Shown: positions 16,513 to 24,952 of the stretch, piece by piece | Layout: each line of letters starts with the position of its first letter | Numbering within the stretch: the first letter of the stretch is position 1 | The notes under the pieces: model-generated | Seen by the model: the letters and a program-made list of their open reading frames with translations, nothing else | Told to the model about the DNA's origin: nothing | Databases searched by the model: none | DNA from: Kutzneria sp. CA-103260 | GTDB lineage: Bacteria; Actinomycetota; Actinomycetes; Mycobacteriales; Pseudonocardiaceae | Assembly (NCBI RefSeq): GCF_018263855.1 | Contig: NZ_CP073318.1 | Span: 8,246,001-8,310,000 of the forward strand | Length of the DNA: 64,000 bases | Direction: 5' to 3' | Position numbers and translations under genes: made by a program

Positions 16513-19500
16513 TCCTGCTCCTCGTCTTCACTGCTCTGCGGCGATGTGGACGCATCACCAGAGTAGGCGTCTATCAAAGCGTGCCGGCCACGGCGCACGC
16601 CCTGCTGGAAGCTTGACATGCGACCCCGCACCGAGTCAGCCGACCGAGGTGCGGCCGGCGCCCTGGTGGGCACCGCGGCCGGCGTCTTCGGTGCGGCCGA
16701 ACCCGGGATGAGGTGCGCTTTCGGGACCCGTTTCGGCAGGCCAGCGTTGGTCTGCGAATCGGGCGCCTGGTTCAGCAAGGACTCAGCAGCCTGCCATCCT
16801 TCGTCGCCAGGAGATGTCCATTCGTTACTACGTGCCGCTGCCGGCCGGGCCGGTCTGGTGGGCAGCGGGGCCGAACCATTGCGGGCCGCCGGGGTCTCCG
16901 GCTGCTGCTGGCGGGCGGGTTCGGTCTCTACGGGCACCACCGGAGTCTGCCCGGACCGCTGGTCCGTCGTCGCCCGGGGGGTGCGCTTGGGCAGCGGCGA
17001 CCCGCCGGCCGGCTTGGCGGCAGGCGGCGCCTCGGTCCGGGCGGCCGCGGGGGCCTCGGCGGCCGGCTGGGCCGGCTTAGCCGGCGGCTCGACGGCCGGG
17101 GCGGCGGGCTCCGGCGCGACAGCCTCGTCGACCTCCGGTTCGGGCACCTCGGGCAGCGGCAGCGACATGGTGGCGGTGGCCGGGCCGGCGGGCAGGTCGT
17201 CGACGGAGGCGCCGGCCGGGGTGGGCACGCCGAACGGGCCCTCCAGATCCGGGGTCTCGTCCTCGACGGCCTGGAACCACTGCGACAGGACGGCCTCGTA
17301 GATCGGCAGCCGCTCGGTCGGCGCGTCCAGCTCATGATCCAGGTCACGCGACGGGAAGGGGCTCGGCTCCGGCTGGGCCGGCGCCGGCACGGCGGCCGGC
17401 GGCGTGGCGTGCCCGTTCAGGCTGCCGCTGCCGTTGAGACTGCCGTTGGCGCTGAGCGTGCCGTTGCCGTTGAGGCCCTGGGTGACCTGCTCCTCGGGCA
17501 GCTCCTGGAAGCCGGCGAACATGTCCACCGGCTTGCCGGCGGCCGAGTCCTCCATCGACGGGAACCAGGTCGCGGTGCTCTCCTGCGGCGTCTGCGCCGG
17601 CACCGCGGGCGGGGGCGTGTTCGGCGACCAGCGCGGCACGCCGGTGACGCCCAGCTCCGGGCTGCCCGCGCTGGACACGAACTGCACCGGCATGCCGGGG
17701 TCGCCGGCCGGCTCCGGCGCCGCGGCCGGCTGGTCCTCCAGCTGGGTGGAGGGACGCCGGGCCATGCCGAACGCGTTGGCGATGCCGCCACCGGCCTGGG
17801 CCGAGGGCCGCTCCGCGCCCGACGGCGGCGTGCTGACGTCGGCCCCGGGGGCCAGCACCAGCGAGCCGGGCACGACGACGAGCGCGGTCATACCGCCCTC
17901 GATGTCCTCGTTGCCGCGCAGCCGCACCTTGATGTCGTGCCGCTTGGCCAGCCGGGCGACCACGTACAGGCCCATCCGGCGGGACACCGCGACGTCGACC
18001 TCGGGCGGGTCGGCCAGGCGGTCGTTGGTCTCGTTCACGTCCGGGCCGGACATGCCCACACCGCGGTCGTGGATCTCGATGGCCAGCTCGCCGCGCCGCG
18101 TCTTGGCGGTGCGCACGGTGACCTTGGTGTTCGGGTCGGAGAACGCGGTGGCGTTGTCCAGCAGCTCGGCGATCAGGTGCACGAGGTCGTTGACCGCGCG
18201 GCCCTGCACCGTCAGCTCCGGCGTCGGCGCGACCTGGATGCGGGCGTACTGCTCGACCTCGGACACGGCGGCGCCGATGACGTCGCCGGCCGGGACCGGC
18301 CGGGTCAGCCGGCGGCCCAGGTCGGTGCCCGACAGAACCAGCAGGTTCTCCGAGTTGCGCCGCATCCGGGTGGCCAGGTGGTCCAGCTCGAACAGGTTGG
18401 CCAGCTGGTCGGGGTCCTGCTCGTCCTGCTCCAGCCGGTCGATCAGGCCCAGCTGGCGTTCGACCAGGGCCTGGCTGCGCCGGGACAGGTTGACGAACAT
18501 GGCGTTGACGTTGTCCCGCAGCATGGCCTGCTGGGCCGCCATCCGGACCGCCTCGCCGTGCACCGCGTCGAAGGCCCGGGCCAGCTGGCCGACCTCTTCC
18601 TTGGTGTGGATGGGGACCGGGTTGACCACTTCCCGGGCCGCCTCGGCCGGGTTGGGGTCGGTGAGGATGCGCTGCACTTCCTCGGGCAGCCGGTGGTCGG
18701 CGATGTCCAGGGCGGTGCGGCGCAGCACGCGCAGCGGGCGCAGCAGCGAGCGGGCCACGAACAGGGCGGTCACCAGGGCCAGCAGCAGCGCGCCGAGGAC
18801 CAGCGCGGAGTTGCGGATGGCCGAGTCCTGGGAGGCGCTGGCCAGGCTGTCGGTCTGCTGCTGGAGCTGCTGCAACAGGGCCTGCTGGACCTGGTTGGTC
18901 AGGTTGACCGTCAGCGTGGAGTCGATGTCCCACTGGGTGGTGGTCAGCCCGTCCAGGCTCTGGCCGTTGGTGCCGCGGATCAGCGCGGACTCCTCCAGCT
19001 TGTTGGCGTCGTCGACGATCAGGCCGGTGACCGTGTCGTCGAAGATGCGCTGCTGGTCGGGCGTGGCCGACTTGGAGAAGTCGTTCTTGGCCGCGTCGAG
19101 CTCGGCGTCGGCGGCCAGCAGGGCGCGCAGCTGGTCCTGCGGGAAGTTCTTGGTCTGGAAGACCTGGAGCAGGATGCCGCGGCGGCGGGAGTCCTGCTCC
19201 TTGGCCCGGGCCACCGCGTTGGTGGCCAGCTGGAGCCGGACCAGGCTCGGGTCGGTGATGGTGGAGATGGCCTGCTCGCCGAGGTCGAGCAGGTTCTGGA
19301 TGGAGTCGCTGTAGGCGTTGAACGTGGCGCTGGCCGGGTACTGGGACTCCTGTACGGCCTTGCGCAGGTTGGTCAGGCGGGAGAGCTGGTCGGCCGCGGT
19401 CCGGAAGCGCTGCTCCACGTCGCTGGACAGCCCAGGACCGAGCGTGTTGACCAGGTTGCGGAACGCGGTGATGTCCTGCACCACCCGGTCCCGCTCGCGG

Positions 19501-19952
19501 TCCAGGCTGACCTGGTCGCCGGTGCGGTTGGCCGCGACGAACTGCGCGGTCAGGTCGCGCTCGCGCTGGAGCTGCTGCACCAGGTCGGCGACGGACACCT
19601 GCAGCTGCACCTGCTTGGCCAGGCGCTGCGCGTCGGTGAGGTTGGACACGTCGCTGCTGACCCGGATACCGCCCAGGATGAGCGCCAGAATCGTCGGGAT
19701 CAGCAGGACGACCAGCAGCTTGGTGCGCAGCCGCCAGTTCTGCAGGCGCCACCGGGAGCCGGTGCCGCCACTCGTGCGGTCGATGTCGTCGACATCGCCG
19801 CTTGGTCCGGTATGTGCGGTTTCTTCGCTCACGTCAACATCACGCTGCGCAGCCAGTCCTTCACCCTTTTCGGGGCCACCCGAACGCGCCGGACCAGCGA
19901 GGCCTGGTCGGCCGGGGCCTTTGTCTCGACGGGCCACCCTGGGCTTCCTCAT
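16509..19952 (-). CDS. cvnA: Conservon sensor histidine-kinase-like protein (CvnA)
   Basis: About 1147 residues. A first membrane segment (LLVVLLIPTILALILGG) precedes an extracellular nitrate/nitrite-sensor-like helical domain, a second membrane segment (ALVLGALLLALVTALFVA) and a HAMP region. The cytoplasmic HATPase-type ATP-binding domain has NATAFSDPNTKV and RGVGMSGPDV. The C-terminal 450 residues are Pro/Ala-rich and disordered. CvnA proteins sense extracellular signals and work with CvnB-D like a G-protein-coupled system. ATG 19952 was chosen; GTG 20024 is the longer option, and neither has a strong ribosome site. It is the first gene of a complete cvnA-B-C-D set without the cytochrome P450 some conservons carry. 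Confidence 0.9.
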   Translation of the reverse strand: MRKPRVARRDKGPGRPGLAGPARSGGPEKGEGLAAQRDVDVSEETAHTGPSGDVDDIDRTSGGTGSRWRLQNWRLRTKLLVVLLIPTILALILGGIRVSSDVSNLTDAQRLAKQVQLQVSVADLVQQLQRERDLTAQFVAANRTGDQVSLDRERDRVVQDITAFRNLVNTLGPGLSSDVEQRFRTAADQLSRLTNLRKAVQESQYPASATFNAYSDSIQNLLDLGEQAISTITDPSLVRLQLATNAVARAKEQDSRRRGILLQVFQTKNFPQDQLRALLAADAELDAAKNDFSKSATPDQQRIFDDTVTGLIVDDANKLEESALIRGTNGQSLDGLTTTQWDIDSTLTVNLTNQVQQALLQQLQQQTDSLASASQDSAIRNSALVLGALLLALVTALFVARSLLRPLRVLRRTALDIADHRLPEEVQRILTDPNPAEAAREVVNPVPIHTKEEVGQLARAFDAVHGEAVRMAAQQAMLRDNVNAMFVNLSRRSQALVERQLGLIDRLEQDEQDPDQLANLFELDHLATRMRRNSENLLVLSGTDLGRRLTRPVPAGDVIGAAVSEVEQYARIQVAPTPELTVQGRAVNDLVHLIAELLDNATAFSDPNTKVTVRTAKTRRGELAIEIHDRGVGMSGPDVNETNDRLADPPEVDVAVSRRMGLYVVARLAKRHDIKVRLRGNEDIEGGMTALVVVPGSLVLAPGADVSTPPSGAERPSAQAGGGIANAFGMARRPSTQLEDQPAAAPEPAGDPGMPVQFVSSAGSPELGVTGVPRWSPNTPPPAVPAQTPQESTATWFPSMEDSAAGKPVDMFAGFQELPEEQVTQGLNGNGTLSANGSLNGSGSLNGHATPPAAVPAPAQPEPSPFPSRDLDHELDAPTERLPIYEAVLSQWFQAVEDETPDLEGPFGVPTPAGASVDDLPAGPATATMSLPLPEVPEPEVDEAVAPEPAAPAVEPPAKPAQPAAEAPAAARTEAPPAAKPAGGSPLPKRTPRATTDQRSGQTPVVPVETEPARQQQPETPAARNGSAPLPTRPARPAAARSNEWTSPGDEGWQAAESLLNQAPDSQTNAGLPKRVPKAHLIPGSAAPKTPAAVPTRAPAAPRSADSVRGRMSSFQQGVRRGRHALIDAYSGDASTSPQSSEDEEQE

Positions 19953-20269
19953 TCCAGCAGCAGTGTCTCGGTCCCTCCCCGGACCAAGATGGTTCCGAAG
20001 TGGGCCGAATTGCAGCACAACCACGGGGCGTAATGCCAGACGGCCCCGCCGTCCTCTTCTTCAGTGGTCCGCGCCGACCACATCCACTAGCCCAAGAAGC
20101 GTAGTGGTGGATACGTCGTACGGGAAGACTCCAGATGCACTCACGGTATCCGCCGCGGGGGATGCCTTCATACGTCCGGGTGGCTACCATCCCCGCATGT
20201 TGGTATCGATCGTGGTTTGATGCCAGCGGCCCGGTTGGGGGGCCCGTAGATCAAATTAATGAGGTGCGC

Positions 20270-21259
20270 ATGGCCATCGGAGCGGTACGACGGACCGCTG
20301 TGGCGCTCGCGGGGGCGCTGGGTCTGGTCGCTTCCGCGGCCGGGTGCAGCATGCTGCCCGGATCCGGCTCTTCCAACTCGCCCACGCTCGAGCACCCGGC
20401 GCTCCGGGTCGGCTACCAGGCCCAGGTCGACGTGGCCCCGCTGTACATGGCGGTCAAGAGCGGCCTGTTCGACGCGGCCGGGCTGAAGATCGAGCTGGTG
20501 CAGGAGAACAACGACCAGGACGCGATCAAGCAGCTGGCCGGGGGGCAGCTCGACGTCGCCTTCGCCACGCATGTCGGGTTCTTCAAGGCCGAGGCCGGCG
20601 GCGCCCAGCTGGAGCTGCAGGGCGAGGCCTACCAGGCCGGCACCAACACGATGGCCCTGGTCACGCTGCCCTCGCTGGGCTACAACAACCCGATCTCCAA
20701 GCCGACGCCGCGCATCGCCGTCAACGCCGACAACGACCTGGGCGTGCTGACCACCAAGTCGGTGCTGGACACCGCGGGCGTGCAGCAGAACAAGATCGCG
20801 TTCTCCACGATCCCGTTCACGGACATGATCACCGCGCTGCAGAACCGCACCGTGGACGCGGCCTGGATGGTGGAGCCGTTCATCACCAAGGCCGAGCAGC
20901 AGCTGGGCGCGACCATCCTGACCGACGCCGCCCGCGGCGCCACCCAGGAGTTCCCGATGACCGGCTACGCGTCGTCCAAGAAGTTCGCCGACGCCAACCC
21001 GAACACCATGGCCGCCTTCCGCAAGGCGTTGCAGCAGGCCCAGCAACAGGCCTCGGACCGGCTGCAGGTGCAGATCGCGCTGAAGGACTACGCCGGGGTC
21101 GACGCGGCCACCGCCGACCTGGTCTCGGTGGGCAACTTCCCGACCACGTTGAACGCGGTGCGCCTGCAGCGCGTAGCCGACATGATGCAGACGTCCGGAA
21201 TGTTGTTGAACCGCCTGGACGCCCAGTCGATGCTGCCGCCCCAGCAGCAGAACAGTTGA
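20270..21259 (+). CDS. Orphan ABC-type solute-binding lipoprotein (NMT1/SsuA-like)
   Basis: 329 residues. A lipoprotein signal peptide ends SAAGC, so the mature protein would be lipid-anchored outside the membrane. The body has the NMT1/SsuA fold: LRVGYQAQVDVAPLYMAV near the start, then GGQLDVAFAT and NRTVDAAWMVEPFI. Such proteins bind sulfonates, nitrate, taurine or thiamine precursors. No permease or ATPase gene is adjacent, so the partner transporter must be elsewhere or the protein has a sensing role. The ATG follows GAGGTG at 20261. It is divergent from cvnA across about 320 bp. Substrate is not assignable. Confidence 0.85.
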   Translation: MAIGAVRRTAVALAGALGLVASAAGCSMLPGSGSSNSPTLEHPALRVGYQAQVDVAPLYMAVKSGLFDAAGLKIELVQENNDQDAIKQLAGGQLDVAFATHVGFFKAEAGGAQLELQGEAYQAGTNTMALVTLPSLGYNNPISKPTPRIAVNADNDLGVLTTKSVLDTAGVQQNKIAFSTIPFTDMITALQNRTVDAAWMVEPFITKAEQQLGATILTDAARGATQEFPMTGYASSKKFADANPNTMAAFRKALQQAQQQASDRLQVQIALKDYAGVDAATADLVSVGNFPTTLNAVRLQRVADMMQTSGMLLNRLDAQSMLPPQQQNS

Positions 21260-21283
21260 TCGACATTTTCTGACGAAATAGAC

Positions 21284-21324
21284 CACGGCCGGGTCGGGAT
21301 TTTTCCCGACCCGGCCGTGTTTTA
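21284..21324. terminator. Strong bidirectional intrinsic terminator
   Basis: CACGGCCGGGTCGGGA pairs perfectly with its complement (21304-21319) around a T-rich loop and is followed by TTTTA. It lies between the convergent solute-binding-protein and LppU-like genes. Confidence 0.9.
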
Positions 21325-21344
21325 CGTTGCCGCTACGTGAATCT

Positions 21345-22136
21345 TCAGGAACCGCTGGGCTGACTGAGGCAGTAGGTCAGCTTCAGCGGGTCGTAGGCCA
21401 GCGCTCCCGCCGCCGCGTCACCGCACGCGTTCTTGTCCGCCTTGTCCTTGATGACCTTGACCTGGAAATTCGTCGAGGAGCACGCCTGCGGCGAGTAGCC
21501 CATGTCCGGGCCGCTCGAGTTCAGGTCGTAGCACTTGCCGTCGGCGAGCACCGGAGCCAGGCACAGCTTCACGTTGTTGAGCGTGCCGTCCTCGTAGTAC
21601 TCGTCGTAGCCACCCTTGTCCGGGCAGCTCTCGCTGGGCTTGATGACCATGCCGACGATGTAGTTCTCCTTGCCGGAACCACAGTCGACCTTGTCGTAGT
21701 TCGGCTTGGTGGTGGTGCCGGTGACGCTCGCGCAGTCACCCACGGCGGTGTTGTGCGCGTCGTCGGCGCTGTTCACGGCGGTCCCCACGCCGAGACCGAT
21801 GACCACGCGGACGATCAGCACCACCACGATGACGCCGATCGCGCCGCCGATGCTGGCCAGCAGCCGACGCCGCTTCTTCGGCGGCGTGCCCATCGGGGCC
21901 TGCGGGAAGGGCTGCGGCTGACCCGGCAGCGGGCCGGTGCCGGGCACGGGGCCGACGCCGGGCGGCACAGCGCCGCCGCCCTGGAACGGCTGCTGCTGGC
22001 CGGGGAACTGGCCCGGCTGGCCAGGGAACTGACCCTGCGGGACGGGCTGGCCCTGCGGGGCCTGCGGGTACGGCTGTCCCTGAGGCTGCGGCGCCTGCGG
22101 ACCCTGCGGGCCCGGAGGCATGGGTGGAGTGCTCAT
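21345..22136 (-). CDS. LppU/SCO3897-like membrane-anchored protein with Pro/Gln-rich cytoplasmic tail
   Basis: 263 residues. Residues 1-95 are Pro/Gln/Gly-rich and disordered. A Lys/Arg cluster (PPKKRRRLL) precedes one membrane helix (IGGAIGVIVVVLIVRVVIGLG). The extracellular domain of about 140 residues contains eight cysteines in CASV, KVDCGSG, ESCPDKG, KLCLAP, GKCYDL, QACSS, NACGD and TYCLSQ, consistent with disulfides. This layout is typical of the actinobacterial LppU/SCO3897 family, whose function is unknown. ATG 22136 is preceded by GAGGG and chosen over an upstream in-frame start. It is divergent from the XPB helicase gene. Confidence 0.8.
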   Translation of the reverse strand: MSTPPMPPGPQGPQAPQPQGQPYPQAPQGQPVPQGQFPGQPGQFPGQQQPFQGGGAVPPGVGPVPGTGPLPGQPQPFPQAPMGTPPKKRRRLLASIGGAIGVIVVVLIVRVVIGLGVGTAVNSADDAHNTAVGDCASVTGTTTKPNYDKVDCGSGKENYIVGMVIKPSESCPDKGGYDEYYEDGTLNNVKLCLAPVLADGKCYDLNSSGPDMGYSPQACSSTNFQVKVIKDKADKNACGDAAAGALAYDPLKLTYCLSQPSGS

Positions 22137-22362
22137 GGTTTCCCTCTGTGGTGTTACTGATGACAAAACGCCTGGCCTCAGGCGTCACAACCCCCGAAGG
22201 CCCGGACAGTAGCCACCGCGGGGCCCCACCCGCCGGGTATTTACCGGTTGGTTATGTGACCACGAGATTCGGGCACGCGCGGTGCCCTGAAGCGCCTCCG
22301 AACGGCACTGACGGCGATCAATTGGTCACCAGTCGTAAACGCGATCTCCAAGAAATCCCATA

Positions 22363-22378
22363 GGTGATCTGCGTCACA
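22363..22378. promoter_or_regulatory. Crp-like site upstream of the XPB helicase gene
   Basis: GGTGA-TCTGCG-TCACA matches nine of ten positions of TGTGA-N6-TCACA and lies about 95 bp before the helicase start, in the intergenic space shared with the divergent LppU-like gene. Occupancy by a Crp protein is inferred. Confidence 0.4.
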
Positions 22379-22473
22379 CAACCGGGTTCGGGGCGGTCGG
22401 TCGGCCACCGGATTGGCAATCGGGTTCCCGGCGTTGCAACACTGGGCTGTCCCCGAGGTGAGGAGCACGAGCG

Positions 22474-24135
22474 GTGACCGACGGACCTCTGATCGTCCAG
22501 TCCGACAAGACGCTGCTGCTGGAGGTCGACCACCCGCTCGCCGACGAGACGCGCACCGCGATCGCGCCGTTCGCCGAGCTGGAGCGGGCCCCGGAGCACG
22601 TGCACACGTATCGGGTGACGCCGCTGGCGCTGTGGAACGCCCGCGCCGCCGGGCACGACGCCGAGCAGGTGGTCGACGCGCTGGTCCGGTACAGCCGGTA
22701 CCCGGTGCCACAGCCGCTGCTGGTGGACGTGGTGGACACGATGGCCCGGTTCGGCCGGCTACAGCTGGTGAACAACCCGGCGCACGGCCTGACCATGGTC
22801 TCCACCGATCGCGCGGTGCTGGAAGAGGTGCTGCGCAACAAGAAGATCAACCCGATGCTGGGGGCCCGGGTCGGCGACGACACGGTGGTCGTGCACCCGA
22901 GCGAGCGGGGCCGGCTCAAGCAGGCGCTGCTGAAGGTGGGCTGGCCAGCCGAGGACCACGCCGGCTACGTCGACGGCGAGGCGCACCCGATCGCGCTGGA
23001 GGAGAACGGCTGGCAGCTGCGCGACTACCAGCGGCTGGCCGCCCAGTCGTTCTGGGCCGGCGGCTCGGGCGTGGTGGTGCTGCCCTGCGGCGCGGGCAAG
23101 ACGATGGTCGGCGCGGCGGCGATGGCCGAGGCCCAGGCGACCACCCTGATCCTGGTGACCAACACGGTCGCCGGCCGGCAGTGGAAGCGGGAGCTGGTGG
23201 CCCGGACCTCGCTGACCGAGGACGAGATCGGCGAGTACTCGGGCGAGCGCAAGGAGATCCGCCCGGTCACCATCGCCACCTACCAGGTGATCACCCGCAA
23301 GACCAAGGGCGAGTACAAGCACCTGGAGCTGTTCGACTCCCGCGACTGGGGCCTGGTCATCTACGACGAGGTGCACCTGCTGCCGGCCCCGGTGTTCCGG
23401 ATGACCGCCGACCTCCAGTCCCGTCGGCGGCTCGGGCTGACCGCGACCCTGGTGCGGGAGGACGGCCGCGAGGGCGACGTGTTCTCGCTGATCGGGCCCA
23501 AGCGCTACGACGTGCCGTGGCGGGACATCGAGGCCCAGGGCTGGATCGCGCCGGCCGACTGCGTCGAGGTGCGGGTGACGCTGACCGACAACGAGCGGCT
23601 CCAGTACGCCACCGCCGAGCCCGAGGAGCGGTACAAGATCTGCTCCACCGCGCGCACCAAGCTGCCGGTGGTGCAGGCCATCCTGGACAAGCACAAGGGC
23701 GAGCCGACGCTGGTCATCGGGGCGTACCTGGACCAGCTGGACGAGCTGGGCGCGGGCCTGAACGCGCCGGTGATCCAGGGCTCGACCAAGAACAAGGAGC
23801 GCGAGGAGCTGTTCGACGCGTTCCGCAAGGGCGAGATTCGGACGCTGGTGGTGTCCAAGGTGGCCAACTTCTCCATCGACCTGCCCGAGGCGTCCATCGC
23901 CGTGCAGGTGTCGGGCACCTTCGGCTCACGGCAGGAGGAGGCCCAGCGGCTGGGCCGGCTGCTGCGGCCCAAGGGCGACGGCCGGCAGGCACACTTCTAC
24001 TCCATCGTCTCCCGGGATACGCTGGACGCCGACTACGCCGCCCACCGCCAGCGCTTCCTGGCCGAGCAGGGCTACGCGTACAAGATCGTGGACGCCGACG
24101 ACCTGCTGGGCCCGGCGCTGCCCGAAGTGGGCTAG
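22474..24135 (+). CDS. XPB/ERCC3-type superfamily 2 DNA helicase
   Basis: 553 residues. An N-terminal damage-recognition-like domain (1-170) precedes helicase core 1 with Walker A VLPCGAGKTMVGAA (about 202-215) and a DEVH box in VIYDEVHLLP (about 297). Core 2 has LVVSKVANFSIDLP and the motif VI-like QRLGRLLRPKG. It is an ATP-dependent 3'-5' DNA translocase implicated in nucleotide excision repair; mycobacterial Rv0861c is the nearest well-known relative. The start is GTG 22474, after GAGGTGAGG. In M. tuberculosis the Rv0862c homologue is next to it; here it lies 8 kb upstream. Confidence 0.95.
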   Translation: MTDGPLIVQSDKTLLLEVDHPLADETRTAIAPFAELERAPEHVHTYRVTPLALWNARAAGHDAEQVVDALVRYSRYPVPQPLLVDVVDTMARFGRLQLVNNPAHGLTMVSTDRAVLEEVLRNKKINPMLGARVGDDTVVVHPSERGRLKQALLKVGWPAEDHAGYVDGEAHPIALEENGWQLRDYQRLAAQSFWAGGSGVVVLPCGAGKTMVGAAAMAEAQATTLILVTNTVAGRQWKRELVARTSLTEDEIGEYSGERKEIRPVTIATYQVITRKTKGEYKHLELFDSRDWGLVIYDEVHLLPAPVFRMTADLQSRRRLGLTATLVREDGREGDVFSLIGPKRYDVPWRDIEAQGWIAPADCVEVRVTLTDNERLQYATAEPEERYKICSTARTKLPVVQAILDKHKGEPTLVIGAYLDQLDELGAGLNAPVIQGSTKNKEREELFDAFRKGEIRTLVVSKVANFSIDLPEASIAVQVSGTFGSRQEEAQRLGRLLRPKGDGRQAHFYSIVSRDTLDADYAAHRQRFLAEQGYAYKIVDADDLLGPALPEVG

Positions 24136-24143
24136 CCGAACAT

Positions 24144-24192
24144 CATGAAGGGCCCCTTCCTCTCGTTGAACGTCAGGAAGGGGCCCTTCATG
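24144..24192. repeat. Palindromic intergenic repeat (ATGAAGGGCCCCTTCC family), copy 1
   Basis: CATGAAGGGCCCCTTCC pairs with its exact complement 15 bases on. It is placed between the convergent XPB helicase and PIN-like genes. A near-identical copy with longer arms is at 52312-52360, also between convergent genes. It very probably works as a bidirectional terminator. The near-identity of the copies shows a mobile or gene-converted repeat family. Confidence 0.85.
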
Positions 24193-24205
24193 TGTGCGGG
24201 GGGCG

Positions 24206-24616
24206 TTAGATGGTGATGATGGCCATGGGGCGGTCGACGTCGTCGACCGCCCACATGAGCTCAAGGGCGTTCACCTCGGTGGTGACCACCACGGCCCGGT
24301 GCGCCACGGCGGTGGCGGCCACCATGGCGTCGATTCGGCTGACCTTGCTGCCGACCACGAAGTCGATCATGTACTCGTGCAGGACGCTGGTCTCGGACTC
24401 GTCCTCCCAGTCCGTTTTGCACGCCTTGAGCACCTCGGTCGGCTGCCGGCCGTCGCCGCGGCGGCGCACCTCGACCCGCACGATCGAGGGCACCACGATC
24501 CGGCACTCGTCGAGCAGGAAACACTTGTGCAGGGCCATGAACGCGCGGTTGTTGTCCAGCGCCGCCATCAGCGCCCCGACCGTGTAGACCACCGGCGGCC
24601 GGTACTTGCCGGTCAC
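24206..24616 (-). CDS. PIN-like toxin-family protein lacking the first catalytic Asp
   Basis: 136 residues from a GTG at 24616 that overlaps the antitoxin stop by four bases. The fold order matches VapC-like PIN domains: VVYTVGALMAALDNNRAFMAL at the N-terminus, VEV with the second acidic residue, RIDAMVAATAVAH with the third, and a C-terminal VVTTEVNALELM. In active PIN RNases the N-terminal strand reads VYDxxAL; here the Asp is Thr. That loss suggests an inactive or re-purposed nuclease. Pairing with a ribbon-helix-helix gene supports a toxin-antitoxin origin. The sequence also resembles actinobacterial PIN-like proteins of unknown activity. Confidence 0.7.
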   Translation of the reverse strand: MTGKYRPPVVYTVGALMAALDNNRAFMALHKCFLLDECRIVVPSIVRVEVRRRGDGRQPTEVLKACKTDWEDESETSVLHEYMIDFVVGSKVSRIDAMVAATAVAHRAVVVTTEVNALELMWAVDDVDRPMAIITI

Positions 24617-24882
24617 TGCTGGGCCGAGCCCTGCTGGGGCGGCCGCAGCCGGGCCCGGGCCGCCTCGATGGCCTCGTCCGCGCTGGCCAGCTCGGGCTTG
24701 GTCAGCGGGCCGTACCGGCTCTCCCAGTACTCCATCGCCGTCAGGCCCTCCTGGTTGAGCACGTGGTACTCCACGACCCGGGTGACGTAGGTGGCCAGCG
24801 CCAAGTGCGCGTCGTCGGCCAGCTCCTGGACCCGCGGCGCCAGGTCCTCGGGCAGGGTGATCGTCACTCGCTTGCTCGGCAC
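24613..24882 (-). CDS. Ribbon-helix-helix antitoxin-like DNA-binding protein
   Basis: 89 residues from GTG 24882. The N-terminal VPSKRVTITLPEDLAPRVQE followed by HLALATYVTRVVEYHV is a ribbon-helix-helix DNA-binding unit. The C-terminal half (YGPLTKPELASADEAIEAAR) would wrap the partner toxin. It overlaps the PIN-like gene by four bases, the usual antitoxin-first order, and probably represses its own promoter. A CATACT box ends six bases before the GTG with no ribosome site, so the transcript is likely leaderless. Confidence 0.75.
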   Translation of the reverse strand: MPSKRVTITLPEDLAPRVQELADDAHLALATYVTRVVEYHVLNQEGLTAMEYWESRYGPLTKPELASADEAIEAARARLRPPQQGSAQQ

Positions 24883-24952
24883 GGGGACAGTATGGCGGCA
24901 GTGTGTGAACCCCGGGTGCACGCCATCCCAATGGGCGTCCGGGTGTAGCCGT

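Noticed and set aside
16713..20033. 1106-codon open frame on the plus strand
   Set aside because: It is the antisense of cvnA. In high-GC coding DNA long antisense frames are expected, and the protein text is low-complexity Arg/Gly/Val-rich with no domain.
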